NCBI GenBank assembly: GCA_934167685.1 | Contig: CAKPLQ010000008.1 | Location: forward strand, 1-36,712 | Reading direction: 5' to 3' | DNA length: 36,712 nt | Source of the DNA: an uncultured Clostridia bacterium | GTDB lineage: Bacteria; Bacillota; Clostridia; TANB77; CAG-508 | Shown here: positions 8,342-16,271 of the stretch, piece after piece | Layout of the letters: every line of letters starts with the position of its first letter | Position numbering within the stretch: the stretch's first letter is position 1 | Position numbers and translations under genes: made by a program | The notes under the pieces: model-generated | Databases searched by the model: none | Told to the model about the DNA's origin: nothing | The model's input: only the letters and a program-made list of their open reading frames with translations

Positions 8342-8517
8342 TAGATTGTTAAACTTACTATGTATATAGAATTGATAATATATTGTTTTTTTATACCTTG
8401 CTGTCGCAATCTTCATATTAAATATTTTAGTATATGTAGATTGCTCCATATCGCACTCGCGTATGCTCGTTTAATCGCTTACGCGGTATTTCAAAACAAT
8501 ATATTATCAACAATCTA
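8342..8517. repeat. Long imperfect inverted repeat between genes
   Basis: A perfect 18-bp inverted repeat (TTGATAATATATTGTTTT at 8372-8389 with 8493-8510) is extended outward by TAGATTGTT at 8342-8350 pairing with 8509-8517 across a 21-nt bulge on the left. The enclosed 103 nt are more GC-rich (TCGCACTCGCG, CGCTTACGCGG) than any neighbouring non-coding DNA. It could be a MITE-like remnant or a structured RNA. It contains no evident ORF. Confidence 0.65.
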
Positions 8518-8553
8518 CATTATAATGTAATTATTACATAGAAAAGAGGGCAA

Positions 8554-9642
8554 ATGTCAGAGGATTTAAATTATATTTATAAAGTTATTAGGAAAGTTTT
8601 AAATATTGTCTTATTAATATTGGGAGTATACATAGGAGCAAAATTGGCAGTTTTTTATATGCCTTTTTTAGTGGCTTTTGTAATTTCATTGATGATAGAG
8701 CCAGGAATAAAATATTTGATGAAGAAAACAAAACTATCAAGAAAAATGAGCTCAATTATTATATTTATAATAGTGTTTGCCATTATAATTGGAAGTGTTA
8801 CATGGGGAATTGTTTCCTTAATCTCAGAATCAACTAATCTTTTACAAACTTTAAACTTGTATATAGATAGAGCATATACACAAATTCAAGAAACAATAGG
8901 AAAATTGAGCATTTCAAGAGTAAGCATTTCAAGCAATGTTGCTAGCTTAATGCAAGATGCGTCAAAAGAATTATTGTTTAAATTGTCAACTTGGATAACA
9001 GGATTTTTGACAAAGCTGATGTCAATTATTACATCAATTCCTTCAATTGCAATATATGTTGTAATAACAATTCTTTCGGTGTATTTTGTGTGTACTGATA
9101 GAATTTATATTTTGGATTTTATGGAACATCATATGCCAAAAAAGTGGGTGCAAAAGATAGGAGGACATATCAGAGAAATAACAATCAAACTTGGAGGATA
9201 TCTAAAAGCTGAAGCAATATTGATATTGGTATCTTTTATAATTTCTTTGGTGGGATTGTATATTTTTAAATTTGTTGGTATGAATGTAAAATATCCGCTG
9301 CTAATAGCATTAGGCATAGGGTTTGTAGATGCATTACCAATTCTTGGCTCTGGTTCAGTTATGGCTCCCTGGGCTGTAATGGAAGCCTTAAATGGTGATA
9401 TACAATTAGGCGTGGCTATAATAGTTCTATGGATAATTATGTCGATTGTAAGACAGTTTTTAGAGCCTAAAATAGTAAGTGGAAAGATAGGAATTCACCC
9501 TATTTTTACATTGATTGCAATGTATACTGGTTTTAAAGTGATTGGGGTAATGGGAATGCTTGTTGGACCAATTGTTTTGATAATCTTGAAGAGTGTTTTT
9601 GCAAGCGTTTTGGAAGAAGGAATATCTAATAGATTTATGTGA
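8554..9642 (+). CDS. ytvI: AI-2E-type permease, YtvI-like sporulation membrane protein
   Basis: This 362-residue polytopic membrane protein has about 7-8 hydrophobic segments. Two are N-terminal, one lies near residues 70-90, then comes a soluble helical region (about 95-150), and the remaining helices follow. The C-terminal block carries the family signatures PILGSGSVMAPWA, FLEPKIVSGKIGIHP and LVGPIVLIIL of AI-2E/PerM-type permeases. Length and overall pattern resemble the clostridial/bacillar sporulation protein YtvI. The gene symbol is a family-level guess. The start follows AAGAGGG. The stop is 3 nt before a perfect repeat hairpin that can end transcription. Confidence 0.75.
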   Translation: MSEDLNYIYKVIRKVLNIVLLILGVYIGAKLAVFYMPFLVAFVISLMIEPGIKYLMKKTKLSRKMSSIIIFIIVFAIIIGSVTWGIVSLISESTNLLQTLNLYIDRAYTQIQETIGKLSISRVSISSNVASLMQDASKELLFKLSTWITGFLTKLMSIITSIPSIAIYVVITILSVYFVCTDRIYILDFMEHHMPKKWVQKIGGHIREITIKLGGYLKAEAILILVSFIISLVGLYIFKFVGMNVKYPLLIALGIGFVDALPILGSGSVMAPWAVMEALNGDIQLGVAIIVLWIIMSIVRQFLEPKIVSGKIGIHPIFTLIAMYTGFKVIGVMGMLVGPIVLIILKSVFASVLEEGISNRFM

Positions 9643-9645
9643 AAA

Positions 9646-9676
9646 TGCACCGCAGGGACCGGTTCTTAACGGTGCA
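9646..9676. repeat. 31-nt palindromic repeat, unit 4
   Basis: Core GGGACCGGTTCT lies between TGCACCG and CGGTGCA. It is the exact reverse complement of unit 5 five bases downstream. Confidence 0.9.
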
Positions 9677-9681
9677 AAAAC

Positions 9682-9712
9682 TGCACCGTTAAGAACCGGT
9701 CCCTGCGGTGCA
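9682..9712. repeat. 31-nt palindromic repeat, unit 5
   Basis: It is the perfect reverse complement of unit 4; together they form a 31-bp perfect stem with a 5-nt loop (AAAAC). The only trailing T-run is the interrupted TAAATTTT, so this is more a cruciform or BIME-like pair than a classical terminator. Confidence 0.9.
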
Positions 9713-9774
9713 TAAATTTTAAAAAAGCTCATAAACTTATAGAAATAATAAATATAAGTGGAGGAGCGTTATAG

Positions 9775-10326
9775 ATGTTTATATATAATTTTAAAGTTAA
9801 TGGTAGAATAGTATTAAAAATTATAATTGTAGTACTTTCTTTATTTATGCTAGGTGTTTTTGGTGTTAGTATTTATAAAATATTTTTTACTAGTGGCAAA
9901 TTTGTTGTGAATGATAAAATAAGAAAACAGGAAGTTACAGAAATTAATACAGAGAATTATACAAATATTTTAAAGGCTGTTCATGACGACCCAGATTCAT
10001 ATATTGGAATGAAGATTAATTTTACAGGATACATATATAGAGTTATTGATTTTAAAGAAAATCAATTTGTTATTGCTAGAGATATGTTTATCAATGAGAG
10101 TAAAACTCAGTCTGTTGTTGTGGGCTTTTTATGCGAATATAAAGATTCTGAAAAGTTTACTGATGGAACGTGGGTTAATATAACTGGTAGTATTGAGATG
10201 GGAAAATATCATAATGAACAGATTCCATTTATTAAGGTTACAGATATAAAAGAAGCGGAAGAGCTTGAAAATTCGGAAGTAATGCCACCAAGTAATGATT
10301 ATGTTCCTACAAGCGGTATGTTGTAA
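9775..10326 (+). CDS. Membrane-anchored protein with DUF1980/TIGR03943-like C-terminal domain
   Basis: The protein has 183 residues. One N-terminal transmembrane helix (about residues 15-38, LKIIIVVLSLFMLGVFGVSI) is followed by an extracytoplasmic domain. The segment DDPDSYIGMKINFTGYIYRV, then VVVGFLCEY and GTWVNITGSIEMG, matches the pattern of the C-terminal domain of the TIGR03943/DUF1980 family, which has an OB-like beta layout. The second family member (a YcgR-type permease) that often accompanies it is not next door. The start ATG at 9775 follows GGAGGAGCG. Function is unknown. Confidence 0.6.
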   Translation: MFIYNFKVNGRIVLKIIIVVLSLFMLGVFGVSIYKIFFTSGKFVVNDKIRKQEVTEINTENYTNILKAVHDDPDSYIGMKINFTGYIYRVIDFKENQFVIARDMFINESKTQSVVVGFLCEYKDSEKFTDGTWVNITGSIEMGKYHNEQIPFIKVTDIKEAEELENSEVMPPSNDYVPTSGML

Positions 10327-10362
10327 AAAATGCTAATTTTGAAAAAAAGTAGGCTAAAAGTA

Positions 10363-10391
10363 TTGAATTATTGAGGAAATCTGTGTATAAT
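10363..10391 (+). promoter_or_regulatory. Promoter of the beta-CASP/ClpX-like operon
   Basis: TTGAAT at 10363-10368 and TATAAT at 10386-10391 (preceded by TGTG) have a 17-bp spacer. A short inverted repeat, TATCAAAAAAATATTTTGATA (10422-10442), sits in the leader and could be an operator or an RNA hairpin just before AAAGGAGAG. Confidence 0.65.
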
Positions 10392-10462
10392 AGAAATGTA
10401 ACTATTAACATAATTCTTTTATATCAAAAAAATATTTTGATATGATGTAAAGGAGAGATTTT

Positions 10463-11992
10463 ATGGGTTCAAAAGAAAGGTTCTATGCACATGTCACGGC
10501 CTTAAATCCAGAGGTGACTGGTTCTTGTCTACCAGTTGATGTCCATCCAGTTAATGGGTTAAAAGATGAGTTTGTAGTTGATTGTGGAATTTTCCAGGAA
10601 AAGGGATATTCCGATTTGAATGATACAGATTTTCCTTTTGATTGTCAAAAAATTAAATTTGTATTGATTACTCATAATCATGCAGACCATGTAGGTAGAC
10701 TACCATTACTATTTAAGTATGGATTTAATGGAAAAGTTTATGCAACAGAATCTACGATTAGGCTAATGAAAATTTCATTAGAAAATTCGTATCAAATAAT
10801 GAAGGAGGAAGCGAAACTTAGAAAAAGCAAATTACTTTACGAGATTGAGGATGTTGAACGGGTTTTTGAAAATGTTGAAGCATGCAATATAAATGAAACT
10901 TTTCAAATAACTCCCAATATACGGGCAACGTTCTTTGACAATGGACATATTATTGGTGCTGCAATGATTTTGGTGCAAATCAGTGAGCCAGAAGAAGAGG
11001 ATATAGACATACTTTTTACTGGAGATTATAAATCTCATAACATGTTCAAAAAAGTTAAACCAATCCCAGATTGGGCTTTGGAATTACCTATGAATGTTGT
11101 GACAGAAGCAACATATGGTGATACTGAAACTAGTGAGATTGTGTATAATTTTGAAGATGATATAGTTAAGATTTTAAACCAAGGATTAAGTATTCTTATA
11201 TCAGTTCTGGGACAAGGAAGAGCACAAGAAATATTGTATTGTTTATACTTATTGCAAAAAAGAGGTAGAATAAATAAGAATATCCATATTTCATTGGATG
11301 GAAATTTAGCTCATGGATATACACATCTATATAGAAGTGGACTTCTTGAAATTGATGAGGAAAAATTAGAATTCTTACCAGAAAACTTTAGCTTTACTAC
11401 TAAAGATTCTAGACCTTTTGTTATGGCATCAACTGAACAGCAGATTGTGTTAACAACTTCTGGAATGCTTGATCATGGCCCGGCACAGCTGTATTTACCA
11501 CATGTTATAACCAATGACAAATGGGCTATTTTCTTAACAAGTTATTGTAGTGAAGGTACATTAGGTCGTAAACTCATTGATAATGATATACGGAATGGCT
11601 GTATTAGAAGTATGGGGGAAGAGCTTGAAGTAAAAGCTAAAATTTATTCAACAACTCAGTTTTCATCTCATGCTAAAGCAGATGAATTGATAGAATTACT
11701 TTCAAAGTTTAAGGATTTAAAGTTGGTCATGATTAATCATGGACAAAAAGAAGTAAAAGAAAAATTTGCATGGCGTGTTGAAAATGCGAAGATTTCTAAA
11801 AGAGTAGAAATCCTTGGACAACATACTATAAGAATTTCTCACTATGGATTTGTAAAGGCTATGGGAGCAAAACTTTATAGTGTTAAATACAAGAAAGTGA
11901 AAGATAAGCAATCATCTGGAAGATTCCATACTGGTAGAAGAAAAGAAAAACAGATTACATGTAGACGTAAAAGTAGATATTCTAGCAGATAG
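10463..11992 (+). CDS. Metallo-beta-lactamase/beta-CASP nuclease-like protein
   Basis: The 509-residue protein has the zinc-binding HNHADH at residues 71-76, a further histidine in FFDNGHIIGAA, the aspartate in FTGDYKSHN, and the acidic TEATYGD. Its beta-CASP insertion contains TTSGMLDHGPAQLYL, and FSSHAKADEL and MINHGQKEV follow as the C-terminal histidine motifs. This is the layout of CPSF73/RNase J-type RNases. The last 30 or so residues are very basic (SGRFHTGRRKEKQ onward), suiting RNA binding. It is distinct from canonical RNase J because it lacks the usual C-terminal domain. It is followed 11 nt later by a ClpX-like ATPase, so the two probably act together. Confidence 0.85.
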   Translation: MGSKERFYAHVTALNPEVTGSCLPVDVHPVNGLKDEFVVDCGIFQEKGYSDLNDTDFPFDCQKIKFVLITHNHADHVGRLPLLFKYGFNGKVYATESTIRLMKISLENSYQIMKEEAKLRKSKLLYEIEDVERVFENVEACNINETFQITPNIRATFFDNGHIIGAAMILVQISEPEEEDIDILFTGDYKSHNMFKKVKPIPDWALELPMNVVTEATYGDTETSEIVYNFEDDIVKILNQGLSILISVLGQGRAQEILYCLYLLQKRGRINKNIHISLDGNLAHGYTHLYRSGLLEIDEEKLEFLPENFSFTTKDSRPFVMASTEQQIVLTTSGMLDHGPAQLYLPHVITNDKWAIFLTSYCSEGTLGRKLIDNDIRNGCIRSMGEELEVKAKIYSTTQFSSHAKADELIELLSKFKDLKLVMINHGQKEVKEKFAWRVENAKISKRVEILGQHTIRISHYGFVKAMGAKLYSVKYKKVKDKQSSGRFHTGRRKEKQITCRRKSRYSSR

Positions 11993-12003
11993 GAGGAAAC
12001 AAT

Positions 12004-13089
12004 ATGTATAATAAGAGAAAATTGACAGTGGTACCTAAATCTAAATCATCAAAATTAAATAAGTCTGGGGTCAGAATTGTTCGTAACTATCCATCTATTA
12101 CTGAAACAGAGAAGACGATTAAGCAAGTAATAAAAGGACAAGATGAACAAGTTCGGCAGATTGTTTCAGCTGCATACAGAACCATGGACTTTGGAACGAA
12201 AAGCAATGTATTAATTGTTGGCAAAAGTGGAACAGGAAAGACCGAAATTTTAAGGCAATTAGCTAAGAAAATTGGTAGAATTTCAATTACTGTGGACGCT
12301 AACGATTTTACAGAGGAGGGGTATGTAGGTCAGAGTGTTTCTAGTATTATTGCAAGACTTGTTGTTACTGCTAATTATGACGTCAAAAAAGCAGAGGAAG
12401 GAATTATAATAATTGACGAAATAGATAAAAAAGCAGCTAAAGAATCGCAAGGTCAAAGAGATGTCTCTGGAAAGGGTGTTCAGGATGCATTACTAAAGCT
12501 AATTGAGGATAAAACTATCCCAATTAGATTTACAGATGAATATGAACAACAATCATATTTTGCTAATTTAAGGACTGATAAGATTTTGTTTTTCTTTGCA
12601 GGTGCATTTTCTGGAATTGAAGAAATTAAAAAAAGACGATTGAAGAGAGAAACATCAATTGGCTTTACAGGAAAATCAACAGAAAAAGCAAGTGAAGATA
12701 ATAAAATCAAGAAGAAAGATTTGATTGAATTTGGACTTTCAGAAGAATTTGTGGGAAGAATGGATACAATAGTTCAGATGAATGAATTATCAGAATCTGT
12801 TCTTGAAGATATTTTAAAAAATTCTAAAAAGTCTAAATTAAGACTGTATGTAAATAGCTTGAAGAAACATGGAATCAAGACAAAATATAATGATGAAGTA
12901 GTAAAAGCATTTGCGAGAAAAGCGAGAAAAGAAAGTCAGGAAACTGGCGCACGTGAGCTTGCTAATGTTGTGAATTATGTTTTTGACAAGATTACATACC
13001 AGGTAATGTCGGAACCAAGAGGAACATATCATGAATTAATTTTATTAGAAGGGATTGAGGAAGACAATACAAAATATATATTAAGATAA
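12004..13089 (+). CDS. ClpX-like AAA+ ATPase lacking the zinc-binding domain
   Basis: This 361-residue AAA+ protein is clearly related to ClpX. It has Walker A GKSGTGKT (73-80), pore loop GYVG (106-109), Walker B IIIIDEID (134-141), RDVSGKGVQDALLKL, GAFSGIEEI, the arginine-finger region FGLSEEFVGR (about 243-252) and sensor-2 GARELANVV. An SIGF tripeptide context at 218-221 lies where ClpX carries its ClpP-docking IGF loop. The N-terminal C4 zinc domain of true ClpX is missing and replaced by a basic 30-residue tail. It may be an unfoldase that uses ClpP or that serves the beta-CASP nuclease encoded just upstream. A terminator follows. Confidence 0.85.
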   Translation: MYNKRKLTVVPKSKSSKLNKSGVRIVRNYPSITETEKTIKQVIKGQDEQVRQIVSAAYRTMDFGTKSNVLIVGKSGTGKTEILRQLAKKIGRISITVDANDFTEEGYVGQSVSSIIARLVVTANYDVKKAEEGIIIIDEIDKKAAKESQGQRDVSGKGVQDALLKLIEDKTIPIRFTDEYEQQSYFANLRTDKILFFFAGAFSGIEEIKKRRLKRETSIGFTGKSTEKASEDNKIKKKDLIEFGLSEEFVGRMDTIVQMNELSESVLEDILKNSKKSKLRLYVNSLKKHGIKTKYNDEVVKAFARKARKESQETGARELANVVNYVFDKITYQVMSEPRGTYHELILLEGIEEDNTKYILR

Positions 13090-13102
13090 CCATAAAATCG
13101 AG

Positions 13103-13131
13103 AAAGGGGCTCCCAAGTGGGAGCTCCTTTT
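13103..13131 (+). terminator. Intrinsic terminator of the beta-CASP/ClpX-like operon
   Basis: AAAGGGGCTCCC pairs with GGGAGCTCCTTTT around an AAGT loop. It is GC-rich for this genome. The T-run is short. Confidence 0.75.
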
Positions 13132-13205
13132 GGGGTATAAGATGTAAAAAATGTACCAAGTATTATCTTCTACTCGATTGTTTGTAAAAAAATCATCAAA
13201 AACAC

Positions 13206-13234
13206 TTGAAAAGTCCATATAATCATGATATATT
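13206..13234 (+). promoter_or_regulatory. Putative secA promoter
   Basis: TTGAAA at 13206-13211 and TATATT at 13229-13234 have a 17-bp spacer, about 32 bp before the start codon. Confidence 0.55.
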
Positions 13235-13265
13235 ATAACAAGTCGATAAATAGAGAAGAAGGGAA

Positions 13266-16031
13266 ATGAGAAAAAACATGGGAATATTCAGAAAGATATT
13301 TAAAAGCTATAGTGAAAAAGAAGTAAAAAGAGTAATGCCAATAGTAGAACAAATAAATGGACTAGAAGAAGAAATAGCAAAATTATCAGATGAGCAATTA
13401 AAAAATAAGACAAACGAGTTTAAAAAACAATTAGAAGAAGGAAAAACATTAGATGATATATTACCAGAAGCATTTGCAGTAGTAAGAGAAGCATCAAAAA
13501 GAGTATTAGGAATGAGACATTTTGATGTGCAATTAATAGGTGGAATTATATTACACCAAGGAAGAATTGCAGAAATGAAGACAGGTGAAGGAAAAACACT
13601 TGTAGCAACACTTCCAGTATACTTAAATGCACTAACAGGAGAAGGTGTACATGTAATAACTGTAAATGACTATTTAGCAAAAAGAGATAGTGAATGGATG
13701 GGAAAATTATATAAATTCTTAGGACTATCAGTAGGACTAGTAATTGCAGGAATGGAACCAAAACAAAAACAAGAAGCATATGCATGTGACATCACATATG
13801 GAACAAACAATGAATTTGGATTTGATTACTTAAGAGATAACATGGTAATTTACAAAAATCAATTAGTACAAAGAGGATTAAGCTATGCAATCGTAGACGA
13901 GATTGATAGTATTTTAATTGATGAAGCTAGAACACCACTTATTATATCTGGTAGAGCAAATCAATCTTCAGACTTATACAAAAAAGCTAATGACTTTGTA
14001 AAAAGATTAACACCAAAAGTAATAGTAGAAGAAGATGTTAAAGATGAAGCACAAGCAGAAGACAATGAAAAATATGATTACATTGTAGACTTAAAAGCAA
14101 AATCAGCATCATTAACACAAAAAGGTATTAAGAAAGCAGAAGAAACATTCAGACTAGAAAACTTCAATGATATAGAAAATTCAACATTAGTACATCACGT
14201 AAATCAAGCATTACGTGCACATGGAGTAATGAAAAGAGATATAGATTATATCGTAAAAGATGGAGAAGTACTAATAGTTGACGAATTTACAGGACGTATC
14301 ATGTATGGAAGAAGATACAACAATGGATTACATCAAGCAATAGAAGCAAAAGAAGGAGTAAAAATTGCAGATGAATCAAAAACATTAGCAACAATTACAT
14401 TCCAAAACTACTTCAGAATGTATGACAAATTATCAGGTATGACAGGTACTGCAATGACAGAAGAGGCAGAATTTGAGGAAATCTACAATTTAGACGTTGT
14501 TGCAATTCCAACAAATAAGCCAATGATAAGAGATGACCAAAATGACGTAATATACAAAAACGAAAATGCAAAATTCAATGCAATAGTACAAAGCATAAAA
14601 GAAAGTCATGAAAAAGGACAACCAGTCCTAGTTGGTACAGTCTCAATAGAAAAATCAGAAAAATTAAGTAGAATTCTTAAAAAAGAAGGAATTAAACATG
14701 AAGTATTAAATGCTAAATTCCATGAAAAAGAAGCTGAAATCATAGCACAAGCCGGAAAATTTGGAGCAGTAACAATTGCTACAAACATGGCAGGACGTGG
14801 TACCGATATTATGTTAGGTGGAAATAGTGAATTCTTAGCAAAACAAGAAATGAAGAAAAATAAAGTTCCTGAAAACTTAATAGAAGAATCAAACACATAT
14901 TATGAAACAGACGAACAAGATATTTTAAGAGCAAGAGAAGAATTCAAAAAACTAGAAAAGAAATATGACGAAGAAATCAAAGAAGAAAAAGAAAAAGTTA
15001 TAGCAGCTGGTGGTTTAAAAATAATTGGTACAGAAAGACATGAATCAAGAAGAATTGACAACCAGTTACGTGGACGTAGTGGACGTCAAGGAGACCCAGG
15101 AGAATCTAAATTCTATATAGGACTTGATGATGACTTAATGAAAATCTTCGGTGGAGATATGATTACAAAAGTTTATAATACAATTGGAATGGACGAAAAC
15201 GTTCCTATTGAAAATAGAATGATTAGTAACGCGGTTGAGTCAGCTCAAAAGAAGGTTGAAGGTAGAAACTTTAGTACTAGAAAGAATGTATTAAAATATG
15301 ATGATGTAATGAATGCACAAAGAGAAATAATCTACAAACAAAGAAGAGAAGTTCTAGATGGAGAAAACTTAAAAGACAATATATTAACAATGATAAAATC
15401 ACTTGCAGAAGAAGTTGTATTAACATACTTTGCTAGTGAAGAAGAAGTTAGTGTAGAAGCACTTGACACAGATATTAGAAATACATTTGGAATTGAAATG
15501 GTTGACTTTATTAAAGAAAACTCAAAAGATTCAAATGCTATAATTGAAAAACTTCAAGAGCTTGCTTTAGCTAAATATGATGAAAAAGAACAAGAAATTG
15601 GAAATGATGATTTAAGAGAACTTGAAAGAGTTGTTATGCTTAAAGTTGTTGATCAAAAATGGATGGACCACATAGATGCTATGGATGAATTGAAAGACGG
15701 TATTGGCCTTCGTGCTTATGGACAACAAGATCCTGTTGTTAAATACAGAATTGAAGGTATGGATATGTTCGAAGAAATGGTTCTTGATATTAAACATGAT
15801 GTTGTAAAAATTCTTATGAACTTACGTAAACAAGAAGATGTTAAGAGAGAAGAAGCAGCTAAAATTACTGGGGCAGCTCTACAAGCTATCAATAGCTTAG
15901 ACAATGGGGAACAAATTAAAACTGAAGTTAACAAAACTGTTGTTAATGAAGGTCCTAAAGTTGGTCGTAACGACCCATGCCCATGTGGAAGCGGAAAGAA
16001 ATACAAAAATTGTTGTGGAAGAAATCAGTAA
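13266..16031 (+). CDS. secA: Preprotein translocase ATPase SecA
   Basis: SecA is the motor that drives preproteins through SecYEG. At 921 residues it is full length. NBD1 has Walker A MKTGEGKT (about 104-111), GTNNEFGFDYLRDN and VDEIDSILIDEARTPL. NBD2 has TNMAGRGTDIMLGG and the RGRSGRQGDPGES motif. The helical scaffold contains DQKWMDHIDAMDELK, and the C-terminal SEC-C zinc motif is CPCGSGKKYKNCC. The ATG at 13266 lies very close to AGAAGGG, and the ATG at 13278 (MGIFRKIF) is an alternative start that fits other SecA proteins better. The last 17 or so codons appear to be supplied by an integrated island: a second, displaced secA 3' end lies at 25661-25710. Confidence 0.97.
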   Translation: MRKNMGIFRKIFKSYSEKEVKRVMPIVEQINGLEEEIAKLSDEQLKNKTNEFKKQLEEGKTLDDILPEAFAVVREASKRVLGMRHFDVQLIGGIILHQGRIAEMKTGEGKTLVATLPVYLNALTGEGVHVITVNDYLAKRDSEWMGKLYKFLGLSVGLVIAGMEPKQKQEAYACDITYGTNNEFGFDYLRDNMVIYKNQLVQRGLSYAIVDEIDSILIDEARTPLIISGRANQSSDLYKKANDFVKRLTPKVIVEEDVKDEAQAEDNEKYDYIVDLKAKSASLTQKGIKKAEETFRLENFNDIENSTLVHHVNQALRAHGVMKRDIDYIVKDGEVLIVDEFTGRIMYGRRYNNGLHQAIEAKEGVKIADESKTLATITFQNYFRMYDKLSGMTGTAMTEEAEFEEIYNLDVVAIPTNKPMIRDDQNDVIYKNENAKFNAIVQSIKESHEKGQPVLVGTVSIEKSEKLSRILKKEGIKHEVLNAKFHEKEAEIIAQAGKFGAVTIATNMAGRGTDIMLGGNSEFLAKQEMKKNKVPENLIEESNTYYETDEQDILRAREEFKKLEKKYDEEIKEEKEKVIAAGGLKIIGTERHESRRIDNQLRGRSGRQGDPGESKFYIGLDDDLMKIFGGDMITKVYNTIGMDENVPIENRMISNAVESAQKKVEGRNFSTRKNVLKYDDVMNAQREIIYKQRREVLDGENLKDNILTMIKSLAEEVVLTYFASEEEVSVEALDTDIRNTFGIEMVDFIKENSKDSNAIIEKLQELALAKYDEKEQEIGNDDLRELERVVMLKVVDQKWMDHIDAMDELKDGIGLRAYGQQDPVVKYRIEGMDMFEEMVLDIKHDVVKILMNLRKQEDVKREEAAKITGAALQAINSLDNGEQIKTEVNKTVVNEGPKVGRNDPCPCGSGKKYKNCCGRNQ
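15982..16000 (+). repeat. Left attachment site (attL core) within the secA 3' end
   Basis: The 19-bp sequence CATGTGGAAGCGGAAAGAA is repeated exactly at 25661-25679. Beyond it, similarity continues to the stop codon at about 80% over 50 bp, with mostly synonymous differences. The crossover therefore falls within or near these 19 bp. Confidence 0.85.
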
Positions 16032-16084
16032 TAGCAAGGGTTACAGAAAATTATACAAATTGACATAAATGCAAAAAATATGCT

Positions 16085-16176
16085 TTTGTCGCCAATTTGT
16101 CGCCAAACAAAATAAAATTGTCGCCGAAAATCTTCGGAAGTACTTATTTATCAATGGATATAGACTTGGCGACAAA
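16085..16176. repeat. Left-end TTTGTCGCCAA repeats (putative integrase arm sites)
   Basis: Four copies or near-copies occur: 16085-16095, 16096-16107 (adjacent, direct), 16118-16125 (TTGTCGCC), and 16166-16176 in inverted orientation. The paired copy at 16087-16107 is reproduced exactly for 21 bp at 25545-25565 near the other end. Their location between att core and integrase fits arm-type binding sites. Confidence 0.7.
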
Positions 16177-16202
16177 TCTAAAATATTAAAAATTTTAATA
16201 TT

Positions 16203-16233
16203 GACTGACATTGTAAAGATGCCAGTCTTTTTT
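16203..16233 (+). terminator. Terminator-like hairpin between secA and the integrase
   Basis: GACTG-A-CAT and ATG-C-CAGTC form a stem with a 7-nt loop followed by TTTTTT. It is carried by the island, so it would replace the native secA terminator and insulate the integrase. Confidence 0.65.
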
Positions 16234-16271
16234 CGTTCAATCGTTATTTGCAGATTGGAGGTAAAAATAAA

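Noticed and set aside
9460..9732. Minus-strand 90-codon frame across the repeat pair
   Set aside because: It is the antisense of the ytvI-like gene end plus the palindromic repeat, without a ribosome binding site.
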